From NCBI RefSeq assembly GCF_012489685.1, contig NC_080043.1, positions 85,266,292 through 85,330,291 of the forward strand: a stretch of 64,000 nucleotides of DNA, in the 5' to 3' direction. Shown piece after piece: positions 1-11,896 of this stretch. The notes beneath the pieces are model-generated. The model was not told the DNA's origin. It was given only the letters and a program-made list of their open reading frames with translations, and made no database searches. Position 1 is the stretch's first letter. Each line of letters opens with the position of its first letter. The stretch is from Lotus japonicus (taxonomy: Eukaryota; Streptophyta; Magnoliopsida; Fabales; Fabaceae). A program made the position numbers and the translations under genes.

Positions 1-600
1 CAAATTATCCATCCTTAGAGTTTGAACTCTTACTTTTCACCTACAATTACTCTTAGTTTAACCATGTGAGCTACCCATCCCGGATAATTTGAAATGTAAA
101 AATTAAAGGAAAAATGAAGCAATCAAAATTGATTGTAAACAAAGGCATGAGGACCAAAACCAAAAAACTCTTATTTTTTAAACGACTAGTTGAAGAATTA
201 AAAATCAACACTGTTCCTATGAAAGTGGGGAGAGGATTGTGATTTGTAATCTTGTATGATCTGTAAACGTCACACAATTAGTCCAAGGTGGAGTGAACCT
301 ACATTGATCACCTCGCATTCTTTTGGTTTGTTTATTTAATTTAAGGCAAATTTTTGCATGTTGTTTCCTAAGAGACAGTTATAATGTTGTTTCTCTCACA
401 ACCAATAAATGAATGTCAAGTGAATGCTTATGCCATATCATTTAAACTTATCAAATTTTTAAATTGGTCCTTCAATTATTTGTATTATAAATTTGACAAT
501 ATAATAAAAATAGATTTATTTTTTCATGAAATGTTTATTTTCTGGTTTAGAAATCTCATTTACCATTAATTTAAACATTTCAAGTTTGAAAACTTACTCC
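1..600. other. AT-rich intergenic DNA
   Basis: No gene is supported here; the short open frames have no recognisable content. A segment at about 85-151 closely matches about 17862-17927, upstream of the second WIP gene, so it is probably an older dispersed repeat or a trace of a former duplication. Confidence 0.5.
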
Positions 601-1312
601 TTCCTCCACTCCTCCTCCTCCGCCGCCGTTTCTCATCTTCCGGTCAAGCCAAAAAGCACCGCTGCCGCTGCCGCTGCAAGCTCTTCTCTTCTCTGCTGCA
701 ACTTCTTCTCAAGCCCAGAAGCACTGCTGCTGCTGCAAGCCCTCCTCTGCCGTGAAGATCCTCATCCCCACAAGCCCCTTTTCGTCTGAAGATCATCTAA
801 CACGATCTAATTCGTTGTGTGCACGGTATTTCCTGACCTCCTCCTGCCTCCTCCTGCTTCTATTTCCTTTCTTTACTTTTATGAGTTATTTGGGTCCGTA
901 GTTTTCTTGATAATGATTTGGGTCTGTAGTTACTTTTATGAGTTATTTGGGTCTACCCACTTCATCTGCCATGCCCAAATCATGTACAGAAAATGTTTCA
1001 AAGCCAGAAAGGTCCATAGGAATTGAGAATTGAGAACCCCTTGTGGTGACTAAAGTGGTGGGTTTTTGTGATGATGGAGGTCTGTTGGTGGTTGTTTGTT
1101 GTTTTTTAAGGTGAATTCTGGTGTGTGTTGATATTGTGGTGGATGAATATTTAGGTGAAATTCTAAGTGGTGCTTAGAAACCCATGTACTTCTTCAATTT
1201 GGAACAAATCTAATATAGAGATATTAACAACTACTGGCAGCATAAACCAATTAAGGATAGTACAGCATAATCCAATCTAGAGATCAACAACTACTGGAGA
1301 TATTTTGCTGAT

Positions 1313-1456
1313 TTTACTGAACTATCAATGGCAGACCTGGAAAATGTCTTCTTTATGGAGTATATATTAGAGAGCCTATAAAGCTTTGGGTTGGATTTGA
1401 CTAATTGATTTTACTGAACTATCAATGGCAGACCTAGAAAATGTCTTCTTTAGGGA
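1313..1456. repeat. Direct repeat of about 46 bp
   Basis: The sequence beginning gattttactgaactatcaa occurs at about 1313-1358 and again at about 1411-1456 with very few differences. Both copies can be read in frame as DFTELSMADLENVFF, which suggests a duplicated exon piece of a decayed gene. No function is recognised. Confidence 0.6.
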
Positions 1457-1499
1457 GTTTAATATCCAACCTATTTAACTCATATCCACACTTTTGCTT

Positions 1500-2460
1500 A
1501 ACTTATGAAAAGAAGCTGAATGCATCTGTTTCTGGTCAACAGGACGCGGGGTGTGTTTTATCCACACAAAATTCAGCAAAGCAAGCAGTAAGTACATGTC
1601 ATGACAATCACAATAGATGTTTAGTGATATTTAATTTGATTATATAAGTATGATTTTTTTTTCTATTGTTTGTCTTAGGAAACGAAACCTGACGGTTCTA
1701 CTGGTATACTTCATTGTGGAACTACTCACATGGTGCCTCCTGTTGGTAATGATATGCCAAGCCAACCCAACTTTGCCCATGGTGTTGGTACATAGATGGC
1801 ACCTCATAGCATAGGTTATGGTTATGGCACTCCGAATCATGGAATGACTATGCATCCCTTTTATGGTTTGGTCCCTTGTATGCCACAATTTCCCCAAGTG
1901 ACAATCCCACCTCATGTTGGTGGAGGTCACTCTAATTTGCTTCGTCAAGTCATGAACAATGGAAGTGAAGCAAGTAAGAATGGCTACATAACTGCATAAG
2001 TATCATTCTTAGTATTTTGTAATAACTTTGAGAGCACCAGATATACAACCCTTATGAGATTTTTGATTTGTGACAGTAGGTGAAAAGTCAGGACAACCTA
2101 CACAACTCCGGTGATGATTCTGTGTCTCTATATTCACCTTGCCATGGAGGTAATTTAACTCCAATGCCTAGAACTTCTAATTTTGTTAACACATTTAAAG
2201 CGGTCGAATTTCAATGATACTGTCAACAAATTTTGTCTCGCATTCTCATTGCTTATGTTGCTGTACTTTGGGTATTATTCTGCATTGTTCAAAATATGTA
2301 TGTGATTGTTTTCTTTTGCCATTTCATTCTTTGGATTGAATATGTTTACTTTTTCTCATTAAAAATGACTTTTATATAGGTGAAGGTGGTTTTTGCTGTC
2401 CTTGAGAGGGTTGCGTCTAAAATTGAGCTACCAGATTCAGGTGAAGAGAAGCTGGATTGA
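1500..2460 (+). pseudogene. Exon-like segments of an unrecognised, broken gene
   Basis: Several pieces look like exons with plausible splice borders. One ends near 1587 before a GTAAGT. Another starts after the TTAG near 1679 and runs to about 1974 before GTAAGA. A third starts after the GTAG near 2080. The second piece is rich in Gly, Pro, Met and His (for example GYGYGTPNHGMTMHPFYG) but has an in-frame TAG at about 1794-1796, just before an ATG. I do not recognise the family. It could be the C-terminal half of a decayed regulatory protein or an untranslated transcript. The G/C-rich stretch at 600-780 might be its 5' end. Confidence 0.3.
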
Positions 2461-2639
2461 GGAGAAAGAAGCTTGAATTGTCTGTGTGCTTCTTTCAACT
2501 GCAGACTTTGGCTCTTTGTGTGTTTCTGGGTCTGGATTGCCTTCTCCAGGAGCAGATTGAAAACTGAGCTACATTGAATGCTAGAGTTGCTATTTAGCAT
2601 TGTGTTGTTATTTTTGTTTCCCTTAAACATTTAGATAAT

Positions 2640-3129
2640 CAATTTTTTTTTTGCAATGGTTGCTGCAGCTGAAAACGAGGACCCTAAAGTTTGCAGAAAC
2701 AAGAGCAAATAAATGAAAAATAAAAACATGTTATATCTTCCAATGCTGTTATTAACCTTTAAATCTGGTTTGTTTGAAAATATTTACAACCACTTTTTGT
2801 TTCTCAAATCTTATCTTCCAATGCTTTTCTTTTAAAATATATACAAATATTTTGTATTTGAAACTTCAAACGTTTTTTTTACTGAAAAACTTCAAACGTT
2901 AGTTCTTAATTAATATAGAATAAAATTATTAATGTTATATTTTTACGTTAGTTGTTAAGATAAAATTAACTTTAAATTCGATAGTTTTGGGTTTAATATA
3001 TGGTAGAATTTTATCTAATTTTATCTCTACATTGAGGTTTTATCTCTTCCCCTTACATATTGTTTAAGGTGCCATTGTTTATACTTCAAAGATAATCAGA
3101 GCATTTCAAATCACGAAAAAAGGAAAAAA
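2640..3129. other. AT-rich intergenic DNA
   Basis: No coding potential or clear repeat is seen. It ends at the Helitron terminus that starts at 3130. Confidence 0.4.
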
Positions 3130-3554
3130 CTAGTGTTTTTTTCCCGTGCGTTGAACGGGGAATATGTCTATTGTACTATTTGATACATCTATTAATCATG
3201 AATGTGATTATGCGTGTTTGTTAACAAAAGATAAGTTGTCTAATTATTTTCTAATACTCCATCTGTTCCTATATAACTGACACTTTAAGGTTGTTGCACA
3301 AGTATTAAGAAATAATAATTAATTTGTTTTTGTTTTATTAAAATTGCTATCTAACTTCCTAATATACCATTTATCTCTCTTATTAATTCTAACTTTTCAA
3401 TTTTCATACCACAATAAATGAAGGGTACAATTGGTAAAGTATAATTAATGCTCTCTTGAACTTTGTAAAGTGACAGATAATTAGGAACAAAATTCAGCCA
3501 GAATTAGTGTCAAGCATTTAGGAACGGAGGGAGTATATATTAATATATAGAGGA
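3130..3554 (-). mobile_element. Small Helitron-like element with a nested MITE
   Basis: On the minus strand the 3' end reads CTAG (3133-3130), followed by T. Just inside is a hairpin-forming stretch, cccgtgcgttgaacgggg at 3143-3160. A hairpin followed by CTRR and insertion between A and T are Helitron hallmarks. A possible 5' end begins TCCTCTATATATT at 3554, preceded by A. A Stowaway MITE sits inside, so the Helitron proper would be only about 150 bp. The 3' end is well supported; the 5' end is a guess. Confidence 0.45.
3257..3533. mobile_element. Stowaway-type MITE, 277 bp
   Basis: The ends are inverted repeats, CTCCATCTGTTCCTA on the left and taggaacggagggag on the right, matching the CTCCCTCCGTTCC type terminus of Stowaway/Tc1-mariner MITEs. 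It is flanked by TA at 3255-3256 and 3534-3535. It has no coding capacity. Confidence 0.8.
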
Positions 3555-3589
3555 TAACTCTAAAATAAAATAAAATATTTCCTGAAATT

Positions 3590-4020
3590 AACAAGAAATA
3601 AATAATACGATAAATTAAGATAAAATCAAGAACTAAACAACCTAAATCCTAATCAAATCTAAAATTAAAAAAGGTACTAAATAAATTTAGATAAAAACTA
3701 AAAAAATCTAGTAAATTACAATAAAAACTCATAAAATCCTGAGTAGATTAAAAATCCTGAATTAATACTCTAAAAATATATAATAAGATAAATTAAGATA
3801 AAATCAAGAAATAAAGAACCTAAATCCTAATCAAATCTAAAATTTTAAAAGATACTAAATAAATATAGATAAAAACTAAAAAAATCTAGCAAATCACAAT
3901 AAAAACTCAAAATCCTGAATTAATTAAAAATCTGAAAATTCAAAAAAAATACCATAAAAATTAATTAATACTCTGAAAATAAATTAAGATAAAATCGAGA
4001 AATAAAAAACCTAAATCCTT
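3590..4020. repeat. AT-rich tandem repeat, unit about 178 bp
   Basis: The phrase gataaattaagataaaatc recurs at about 3609, 3787 and 3976, each followed by similar text with cctaaatcctaatcaaatct. This gives a little over two diverged copies of a very A-rich unit. There is no coding capacity. Confidence 0.6.
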
Positions 4021-4499
4021 TTATACCAGGTTTTTCAGCCCAGTCGGCGACATAGGAGGAAGAATCAGAATTTGACATAGACATACTCTACTAGGGTTGG
4101 AAGGTAGAAGACAGGGACAACTTGGTATTTTCCCACAGAAATTTGATGGTGTATGGATACACCATGTAATTGACTGGTGCACATTAAACGCACCCTTTTA
4201 TTTTATTATACGTTACTTTAAAAAAAAATCCGCTTTTAATTGAATGTTTGGTATATCTATTTTTTTCTTCATCGAAGTTCATAACAATGTACTTTGATTT
4301 AGTGGTTGTCCTTATCCCTTTAATGTTTAATGCCCAAGCTCGATCCTTGTTGGGGCATTTTTTTGTTTTTGTTTCTTTAAATATTTTTAATTATTTTTAT
4401 TACTACAAACCATACAATTTATTTTAAATGTATTTTGTGTTCCATATGTGAGTATGATAGGAAAATAATTTAATTTTATATTCATAGTGAACTTCCTGA

Positions 4500-6255
4500 A
4501 CTCTAACATTTACGGTTTTCATGACCCGAGGGCGATGAATGTTGTTATTCATTACTTGAGCTGCACACATAAAGGGACGACATTAGGTCATTGGCATGAG
4601 GACCCTTAGTGTTAGGGTTCAAAGTATGATCCAGTCATTTTCGGGGAACTTCATGACCCGAGGGCGAGGGATGTTGTTATTCATTAGTTGAGCTGCACAC
4701 ATAAAGAGAAGACAATTAGGTTGCGACACGAGGACCCTTAGTGTTAGGGGTTCAAAGAATGGTCCAGTCATTTATGTGGAACTTCATGACCCGAGGGCGA
4801 TGGATGTTGTTATTCATTACTTGAGTTGCACACATAAAGGGACGACATTAGTTCATCGGCACGAGGACCCTTAGTGTTAGGGTTCAAAGTATGATCCAGT
4901 CATTTTCGTGGAACTTCATGACCTGAGGAGCTGTCAATACGGGCCAGCCCGACCCATATGGGTCAGCCCGTATGGGTCGGGTTGAAAACGGGTTGGGTTG
5001 TGTCAGCCCGGGGCCTTAACGAGCCAGGAAAATATGAACCCAACCCGGCTCGCTACGAGCTCGCGGGTTGGCGGGCTGGCTCGCGGGTTGGGTGAAAAAA
5101 AAATAAAAAATAGATAAATTGAATTAGAAAATGTTTTAAAAAAATAATTTCACAAAAATACTTAAAGAAATTGGTATCAACTCATAAGAAAGAGGTTTAT
5201 CAACCAATTAATTTGTATGTCACATTTGAAATATAGTAAAGTAATTTTTTGGGTACAAAGTATAGTAAAATAATTTAGTTGACAAGATTTAAGAACACAA
5301 TTATTTTACTATCACATTTAAAATAAGATAAATAATAGAATAACAATAAATAAAACACAAAAAATTGTCTCAAATTTAAAGAAATGAAAATTTCCATTTT
5401 CTATCGAAAAGTAATGCATAAAACTAACCTTAAATTAAAGACAAATAAAATAATTTTTTTAATAAAAAATAACTCTAACCCGACGGGTTGGCTCGCTTAA
5501 CCTGCGGGTTGACCCGTCTAACCCGCAGGTTAAACGAGCCGGGTTGCACTAACCCAAGTTCTTTTCAAGCTGGAATTTAACCAACCCAACCCGGCTCATT
5601 TAGCCAACCCGTCGAGCTGGCTCGCGGGTTGAAACCCATATTGACAGCTCTACCTGAGGGCGAGGGATGTTGTTACTCATTAGTTGAGCTGCCCACATAA
5701 AGAGAAGACAATTAGGTTGCGACACGAGGACCCCTAGTGTTAGGGGTTCAAAGAATGGTCTAGTCATTTATGTGGAACTTCATGACCCGAGGGCGAGGGA
5801 TGTTGTTATTCATTAGTTGAGCTACACACATAAAGGGAAGATAGTTAGGTCGTCAGCACGAAGACCTTTCGTGTTAGGGTTCAAAGTGTGGTCTAGTCAT
5901 TTCCGTGGAACGTCATAACCCGAGGGCGAGGGATGTGGTTATTCTTTAGTTGAGCTGCACACATAAAGGCAAGACAGTTAGGTCGTCTGCACGAGGACCC
6001 TTAGTGTTAGGGTTCAAAGTGTGGTACAGTCATTTCCGTGGAACTTCATAACTCGAGGGCGATGGATGTGGTTATTCTTTAGTTGAGCTGCACACATAAA
6101 AGGGAAGACAGTTAGGTCGTCTGCACGAGGACCCTTAGTATTAGGGTTCAAAGTGTGGTTCAGTCATTTCCGTGGAACTCGGTGTTAGGGTTTAAAGTAT
6201 GGTTCAATCATTTTCATGGAACTTCCTAACCCTAGTGTTAGCGTTCAAAGTAAGC
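4500..6255. repeat. Tandem array, unit about 132 bp, interrupted by a hAT element
   Basis: The motif catgacccgagggcga starts repeat units at about 4520, 4653, 4785 and 4917, and again (with variants) at about 5650, 5781, 5914 and 6047. The spacing is 132-133 bp. Each unit also contains gttgttattcatta, gagctgcacacataaa and agtgttagggttcaaag. The fourth unit is split by an inserted element at 4928-5650. The last unit is truncated near 6180 and decays by 6255. No protein is encoded. It is a minisatellite-like array; its origin is unknown. Confidence 0.85.
4928..5650. mobile_element. Non-autonomous hAT-like element, 723 bp
   Basis: The termini are inverted: GAGCTGTCAATACGGG on the left and cccatattgacagctc on the right. 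Flanking 8 bp are gacctgag (4920-4927) and tacctgag (5651-5658), one mismatch apart, as expected for a hAT target duplication. The subterminal parts are rich in gggttgg/cccaacc repeats on both sides and the middle is AT-rich. It sits inside the 132 bp tandem array. No transposase is visible. Confidence 0.75.
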
Positions 6256-6565
6256 TTTTAAATTTATTTAATAAAATAAACTTATATTTCTAAAAATTTA
6301 ACGAAATATATTTTAAAATTTTATATTAACAATTAAATTGATTTTTTTTTGTTACAATAGGAAATACATTTGAATTGATTTACCAAAATTAATTTATGAA
6401 CATTTACTGCTAAAATATAATAATAGAACTTTCTTATAAAAATTATTTTTTATATGGAATTAAATTCTTTAACCAAATATTACAAAATTATAGAAATTTA
6501 AATTCAATCATTTTGAAAACACGGTATAGGTGCAAATTTTCATCTTAAACTTAAATTTTCATCTT

Positions 6566-6966
6566 GGGCGTTTGTTACAAGTTATCAAAAATCATACCCA
6601 GGTAAGTGGATTCCCAAGAATATTATGATGAGAATGTTATTCCCGAGCATCTTTTAAAAAAGTGTTTGGTTGATAGATTCAATTCCCAGGTATGTTTTTA
6701 AAATTTATTTAATTAAAATATTTAAAAATATAAAATTTGAAATAAAAATTATAGTTAGTGGGAAATAACTTCCATTCCCATGGGAATGCAAGATACCCAT
6801 CCTTGAAGCCAGGAATCCTGAGTTGTTGAAATGAACTAAAATCTTTTCCCCGGGAATGTCTCATGCCTGGGTATCTTTTTTCCTAATCTTATACCAAACA
6901 AAGGAATCTGCATTCCCACACCCATCATTCCCGGGAATGTTTTACATACCCATGTAACAAACGCCC
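6566..6966. mobile_element. MITE with inverted ends, about 401 bp
   Basis: The left end gggcgtttgttacaagtta mirrors the right end catgtaacaaacgccc. The inner parts are also related (cattccc/gggaatg motifs). I could not find a convincing target duplication, so the superfamily is open. Confidence 0.6.
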
Positions 6967-8229
6967 TAAATTCAAGTCTCGTTTTATTGCAATCAAAACT
7001 TGTTACATCATCGTTCAACTACTGAAGTTCAATAGTACATATTCAGTAAGAGTACATAATTGATAATTCATATTCAACCTATTCTACATATTATCTTCAC
7101 GCATTAGCTTTGCACTTTCAATCTTGAAACTTCAATCAAGATGGAAAACTTCAATCAAGATGTTTATAACATAACCACCCCTTCCAGGAGAAGTCTCTTT
7201 AATCTGATGGCATTATATGACTCGTAAAAGTGAATATCTTTTGCATGAGTTGAGGTAGAAGATGACATTCTGAAATGCTTTTGTGTTGATCCCATCAACT
7301 ACCGCATCACATATAGTGATACTCACACAGTGATTTCAGAAAGGACAATTGCTGCAATATGGAATACAAATGAAGAGTTCAGAATCATCAATAAAAGAAA
7401 AGACAATTGCTGCAACATGGAATCCCATTAACAGCAAGAGCAAAACTAAAAGAAATGAGAAGGAAAAAGTACAAGACCCATCAAAATAATAGAGAAGATA
7501 CCACACTCCCTTCAACCAAACTACACACCTCGATAGATCAGAAAATTCAGAACACTCAATGTGGATTTACTACTTTGGTTATGTGCACAAATGTTCCATA
7601 GATAAAGTATATTTGTTGATACCTGCAATCTTAATTTCTTGACTTTGTTAGCAATGTGAATCTTACATAGTAAAGTCAAGTGAATTAGGCCATATCTACA
7701 TGTTCTATACCAGACCAGAATCCAGATCAACTCAGGATATTCTCTTTACAGATTACCTTGGGAAATTTGGCATGCTGTTGATTGAACATAAACTAGTATA
7801 ATTGTGCAACCTCTCTTCCTTTTTCAGCGCCCAAATATTCAATTCAGAATCTCAGATCCCCACTAATCTTCGTATGATAAAAACAATTCTACACTTATAA
7901 TTAACCGGACAATTTTTTTTCTTCTTACCAAAAGCCAATAGCCCAATTGCCAAAATAATTATAGAAAGAGTGTTATCTTTTTGGGTTTATCTTGAGAATT
8001 GTTGGGTAAAAAGAATTTCTTTAAGCCAACCTTTCTTAAAGTTCTAAGCTATATTACTGAACAAATTTGCATTGCTGTTCAGAACTATACCTTCTCACAG
8101 AATCTATGTTGCTGAACATATGTACAATTTGAGATTGAACAAACTATAATGAGAACCAGAGCCATAACAAGATAATGAAATATGCTTTATTTATCTACTA
8201 CTCTATTTATCTCCCTCAGTCTCTCTCTA
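6967..8229. other. Intergenic DNA, nothing recognised
   Basis: No gene was identified. A short direct repeat of the type gacaattgctgcaayatgg occurs at about 7345 and 7401. The small open frames look like chance frames. Confidence 0.4.
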
Positions 8230-8760
8230 ATGAAGTGCAGGGTGTGTAAGGGTTAACAGATTAACTAAATACTTACGTAAATAAACACTTTTCACATAAG
8301 CATTTATTTATAAGCTTATTTAAGAAGCTTATTGAAATATGCTCAAGAGAGCTAGCTTAATTAAGTTCTTATGACAATAAGCGCTTATCCAATGAGTACT
8401 TTATTACATAAATAAGTGTTTATTGCATCAGCATTTATTCATTAGTTAATTTGAGAAACATATTGAAATAAGCTGAAAACATGTTATAAACTCTTATTCA
8501 CAAGCTAATCTGAACAGAAAATAAACTCAGAACAACTTATATGTAGGTCATAAGCTATTTAAATAAGCTCACTCAAACACTTGCATAAGCGCTTATGCTC
8601 AAAGATATACTCAAATAAACTCTCCTAAACGGGCCATAAACTCGTATTCATGAGTTGCAAGCTTATCAAAATAAACTCAAAAGAGCTCATAGTTAGGTCA
8701 TAAGCCATTTTTATATCCTATAAGATAAACTAAAATAGGTCTTCCAAATGCACCTTAGTC
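8230..8760. repeat. Region rich in AAGCTTAT/ATAAGC motifs, probable decayed MITE
   Basis: The stretch is full of short inverted motifs such as ataagcgcttat and gcataagcgcttatg, resembling the MITE at 38615-38901. The ends are poorly defined (agggtgtgtaagg on the left, ccaaatgcacctta on the right). Confidence 0.4.
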
Positions 8761-8964
8761 ATAGCTTAAACCCTAATTTCATAATCTTCAAATTCATGCG
8801 AATGGAGCAAAACACAATCATATAATTTTCCTTATAATTGCATTCTCCTTAATTCTAGCTCAGAAAATTCATCAAAATCATTTTGCAAGCACCGAAGAAA
8901 GCTCACCTGAACAAGATAGTAGAAAATGCGAAGCCCTTCAGGATCAGCACTGCTCTGAACATCC

Positions 8965-9445
8965 ACCAGAGACCCAATCTTGGATTACACACCAGTACTC
9001 TTTTGAACGCAGCAGGTTCTCCATGACCAAACTCCAATGATCATAATCCCCATCAAATATGGGAACACATGGGGTAGTGAAATTGCCTGATTCAGCAGCC
9101 ATTTCTCACACTATTGTTTTCACTCCTCAAACTTCACTGTTTAATCACTCAATCAGGCCCCCTTGCTAAAGCTCTTGATACCAAATGTTAAAACAGAAAC
9201 AAGAACGCACAGGTATGCTACTGTAAAATCACACCCCTTTATTGAATGCAAAGACATGGCTTAAATAGCCTACAAACTAACAATAGAAAATACTGGAACA
9301 GAAAAGCAGAGAAAACTGCAACTAACTCCTACTGACCCACTAAATTAGAAAACGTGCTAAACACATCCTAAAAACACCAGTTTAATTTAAATAACTAACA
9401 GAATTCCTAACTTGTAGCTAGTGCACTAATATAACAGATCCAACA
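8965..9445 (-). mobile_element. Copia retrotransposon fragment: 5' LTR, primer binding site, gag start
   Basis: On the minus strand an LTR of about 260 bp runs from 9445 (TGTTGGATCTG) to 9186 (ending AACA), with a TATA-like CTATTTAAG inside. It is followed by TGGTATCAAGAGC, close to the initiator-Met tRNA binding site used by plant copia elements. An ATG at 9102 then opens a gag-like frame containing FDGDYDHWS and NLLRSKEYW, typical of the copia gag N-terminus. The frame stops after about 45 residues, so only the 5' part of a decayed element remains. Confidence 0.75.
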
Positions 9446-10200
9446 TCTACTACTACTATACTTGAGATTTGGGACTCTACAAGGAGAATACAGAAGACGA
9501 AAGAGAAAGACACTCACAATTGAAGGTCTGCCCATACGAATGAAAAATCATTGACAGGGTATTTCAAGAAAAAATAAGTCTACTTCTTCTAACTCCTGCA
9601 GTCTCTTCATCTCCAAATACACACTTACGGCTTGCAGCGGAGGTGCTTGCGACGGCGGAGGAGGTGATTTTAGTCAGATCAAAAGGAGCTTGTGGCGAAG
9701 GTGCAATAAATGAGGCTTGCGGCGACGAGGGAGAGGGCTTGCAGCGGATGATGTGTTTGGGGGCGGAGGTGGACTTGCGGTTCAAAGGAAGGAATCTGGA
9801 ACGAGGGAGGAGGCCCGTGCTCAAAATGAAGCTGGAACACGGTGGTGCAAAGGAAGGAATCGCGGCGGTCGAGCCACCACCGGCGAGGCTGCCGCTGAAG
9901 AGAGCAAGATGATGAATTTTTGTTTTTCCGATGGTTCACTAGAAGATGAATTAGGGTTCATGAATTCTTCTAAAATCTGATTTTAAGTTTTCTTTTTTTG
10001 TTACAGAGGAAATAGAATCTTATTTTAAATTTACAAAAATAATTAAAATATACAAAAACTTGAGGCTAAAATGCAAAATTTAAAAAGTTTAAGGACTAAA
10101 ATTTAGGATATAAAATTGACTGGTCAAAGAGATGACATGGCATCATATCATCTTCTTATTGGTCATTATATGGGAGGCATGGCTGCTGTTTAAAACACAA
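9446..10200. other. Intergenic DNA upstream of the first WIP gene
   Basis: A G/C-rich patch at about 9600-9920 gives open frames on both strands, none with a recognisable domain. The following stretch (9990-10110) has ggactaaaatttagg type phrases common in plant transposon ends. No gene is called. Confidence 0.35.
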
Positions 10201-10234
10201 ACAACATTTTTAAGTTTGTCTTAATTTAATCCCA

Positions 10235-10324
10235 AAACCGGCTATAGCAGCATTTGGTTTCTTCTCCAAAACCATGTGTTTTGTACCAACTCTTGCACCT
10301 GGTTTCTATCTCCTCCCTATAAAT
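10235..10324 (+). promoter_or_regulatory. Promoter of first WIP gene: AAACC motifs and TATA box
   Basis: AAACCGGC at 10235-10242 and a reverse-strand AAACCAAATGC at 10250-10260 lie upstream of tataaat at about 10318-10324, roughly 120 bp before the ATG. The AAACC cores resemble the anaerobic/hypoxia-response motif AAACCA but match the full consensus less well than those of the next two WIP genes. Confidence 0.4.
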
Positions 10325-10444
10325 AAGAACCATCATTGTTCCTTTCACTCCAACAACCAACATTATTACCACTTGAATCTTGATAGCCCACTTTGTATTC
10401 CTAATTTAAACAACCTTCCATTTGTGATAATCAAAACTCAAAAG

Positions 10445-10711
10445 ATGAATAGTGCAGCAAGTAAAGCTTGGATTGTGGCCGCTAGTGTTGGAGCTGTGGA
10501 GGCTTTGAAGGACCAAGGCATCTGCAGGTGGAACTACGTATTAAAGCACGCTCAGCAGCACCTCAAAAACCGTGTTGGATCATTATCTCAAGCAAGGAAC
10601 CTCTCTTCTTCTTCAGCTCTCTTTGCCAACAAATTAAAGGGTGAGAAACCCAAGCAAGCAGAGGAATCATTGAGAACTGTCATGTACTTGAGCTGTTGGG
10701 GTCCCAACTGA
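10445..10711 (+). CDS. Wound-induced polypeptide family protein (DUF3774), 88 aa
   Basis: This intronless gene encodes a small protein of the plant wound-responsive/WIP family. What shows it: the N-terminal block SKAWIVAASVGAVEALKDQG, the RWN that follows, a Ser-rich middle, and the C-terminal signature EESLRTVMYLSCWGPN, which defines the family. The open frame continues upstream of this ATG, but homology with the two copies at 18262 and 25345 and the position of the TATA box fix the start here. Family members are small stress-induced proteins or peptides (wounding, low oxygen, pathogen) of poorly understood biochemical role; no enzyme motif is present. It is the most diverged of the three closely similar family members in the window. 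Confidence 0.9.
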   Translation: MNSAASKAWIVAASVGAVEALKDQGICRWNYVLKHAQQHLKNRVGSLSQARNLSSSSALFANKLKGEKPKQAEESLRTVMYLSCWGPN

Positions 10712-11241
10712 AAATTTGCTTTCTGTAAATAGTAATTAGTCATAGGTTAACAAATCTTGTAATGTCAAACGACCTTGCTATACAATGGACAAAGTTTTCT
10801 TCATCGATCAGATATGTTCTGTTTCTCTGTGGTTGAAAATTGTGTCCCCTGCAACTGAATTTATGTTTGCTTCACTACTATAGGCAGTTTTTAACACAAA
10901 TTTGAACAATGGTGAGAGAGATTCAGTTATTCAACATGGGCATGGAGAAATCAATTCCATCGGGTAACCATTTTCCCCCTCTGTCATACCCTTGAACAGA
11001 GAGGGGTGATCATTAACATACTCTTTTTTTTTTGAAAGAGATCATTAACATACTCAACCAGAAAAAAGTTGGCAAAACATATTAATTTCTTCCTCAAATT
11101 CACAATTTCTCAATCGATAAATGTGAAGGGAAATGTGAAAGAGTACAAAAGGGTTTTGATAAAAAAAATTGTACAAGGAGCTAGAATAAACAGAACAACT
11201 AAAAAACTTCTACTGCCTTGCCTTAGGAAAGCAGTAATATC

Positions 11242-11492
11242 CAAGGTTGACAAACTCTCAAGTTAACTTTTAGAATAGTAAGAGTCTACGTTTCTAGGCC
11301 AAAAAACGAGTTAACTCGATGAGTCTACCACCCCAAAACGAGTCTACGTTGTATATGAATATGAGTATAGTTCTTCACATTTTTCATACACTATGACAAG
11401 TTTTATTAAGTTTTTTTTTGTAGACTCTTACGAGTTTACGAGTTAACTCGACGAAACGATTCTACGTAGATTCTCGAGTTTGACAACTTTGG
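11242..11492. mobile_element. hAT-like MITE, 251 bp
   Basis: The terminal inverted repeats are CAAGGTTGACAAACTC on the left and gagtttgacaactttg on the right. The flanking 8 bp are gtaatatc (11234-11241) and gtactatc (11493-11500), one mismatch apart. The inside contains repeated acgagttaactcg palindromes. It has no coding capacity. Confidence 0.7.
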
Positions 11493-11506
11493 TACTATCA
11501 CCTAAG

Positions 11507-11893
11507 AACATCTTCAATGGTGGGATCTTATTTGATGACTTAACTCACTTTTTGTGGGCCTAAACTGTCACATAGGATTTAAGACATTCATAAGGTTCAT
11601 ATGCACATTTCACTCTAGTGGTTGTGATCTTATTTTACTTTTGATTGTACCCACGGTACCCAATATATTTATATTATTTATTTTCCTCTTATTTTTTACT
11701 TTGGTTTTGGTATTGTAGGAGAGAAAAAAAAATATTATTTTATTTAAGATCTCAGATTTGAGAGTACCCGAGCTAAGGCACGGATCTTAGCAAAAGTTAA
11801 GATCTCATGTCATGTACGATACCAATGGTGGGATCTAATAAGATCCGGATCTTATTTTAAGATCTCAAAATAAGGACTCCATTGGAGATGCTC
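11507..11893. mobile_element. Tourist/Harbinger-like MITE, 387 bp
   Basis: The ends gaacatcttcaatgg and ccattggagatgctc are inverted repeats of the common GAGCATCTCCAATGG type. TAA flanks both sides (11504-11506 and 11894-11896), the usual PIF/Harbinger target. Internal ggatctta/taagatcc motifs form further inverted pairs. Confidence 0.75.
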
Positions 11894-11896
11894 TAA

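Noticed and set aside
4500..6255. Could the regular 132 bp repeats be a CRISPR array?
   Set aside because: The whole unit is repeated without unique spacers, and the DNA is plant nuclear; it is a minisatellite-type array.
9564..9980. Four overlapping open frames on both strands
   Set aside because: No domain or family resemblance; they reflect a GC-rich, stop-poor patch.
10274..10444. N-terminal extension of the first WIP frame
   Set aside because: It overlaps the TATA box and leader; the family start is at 10445, matching the two paralogues.
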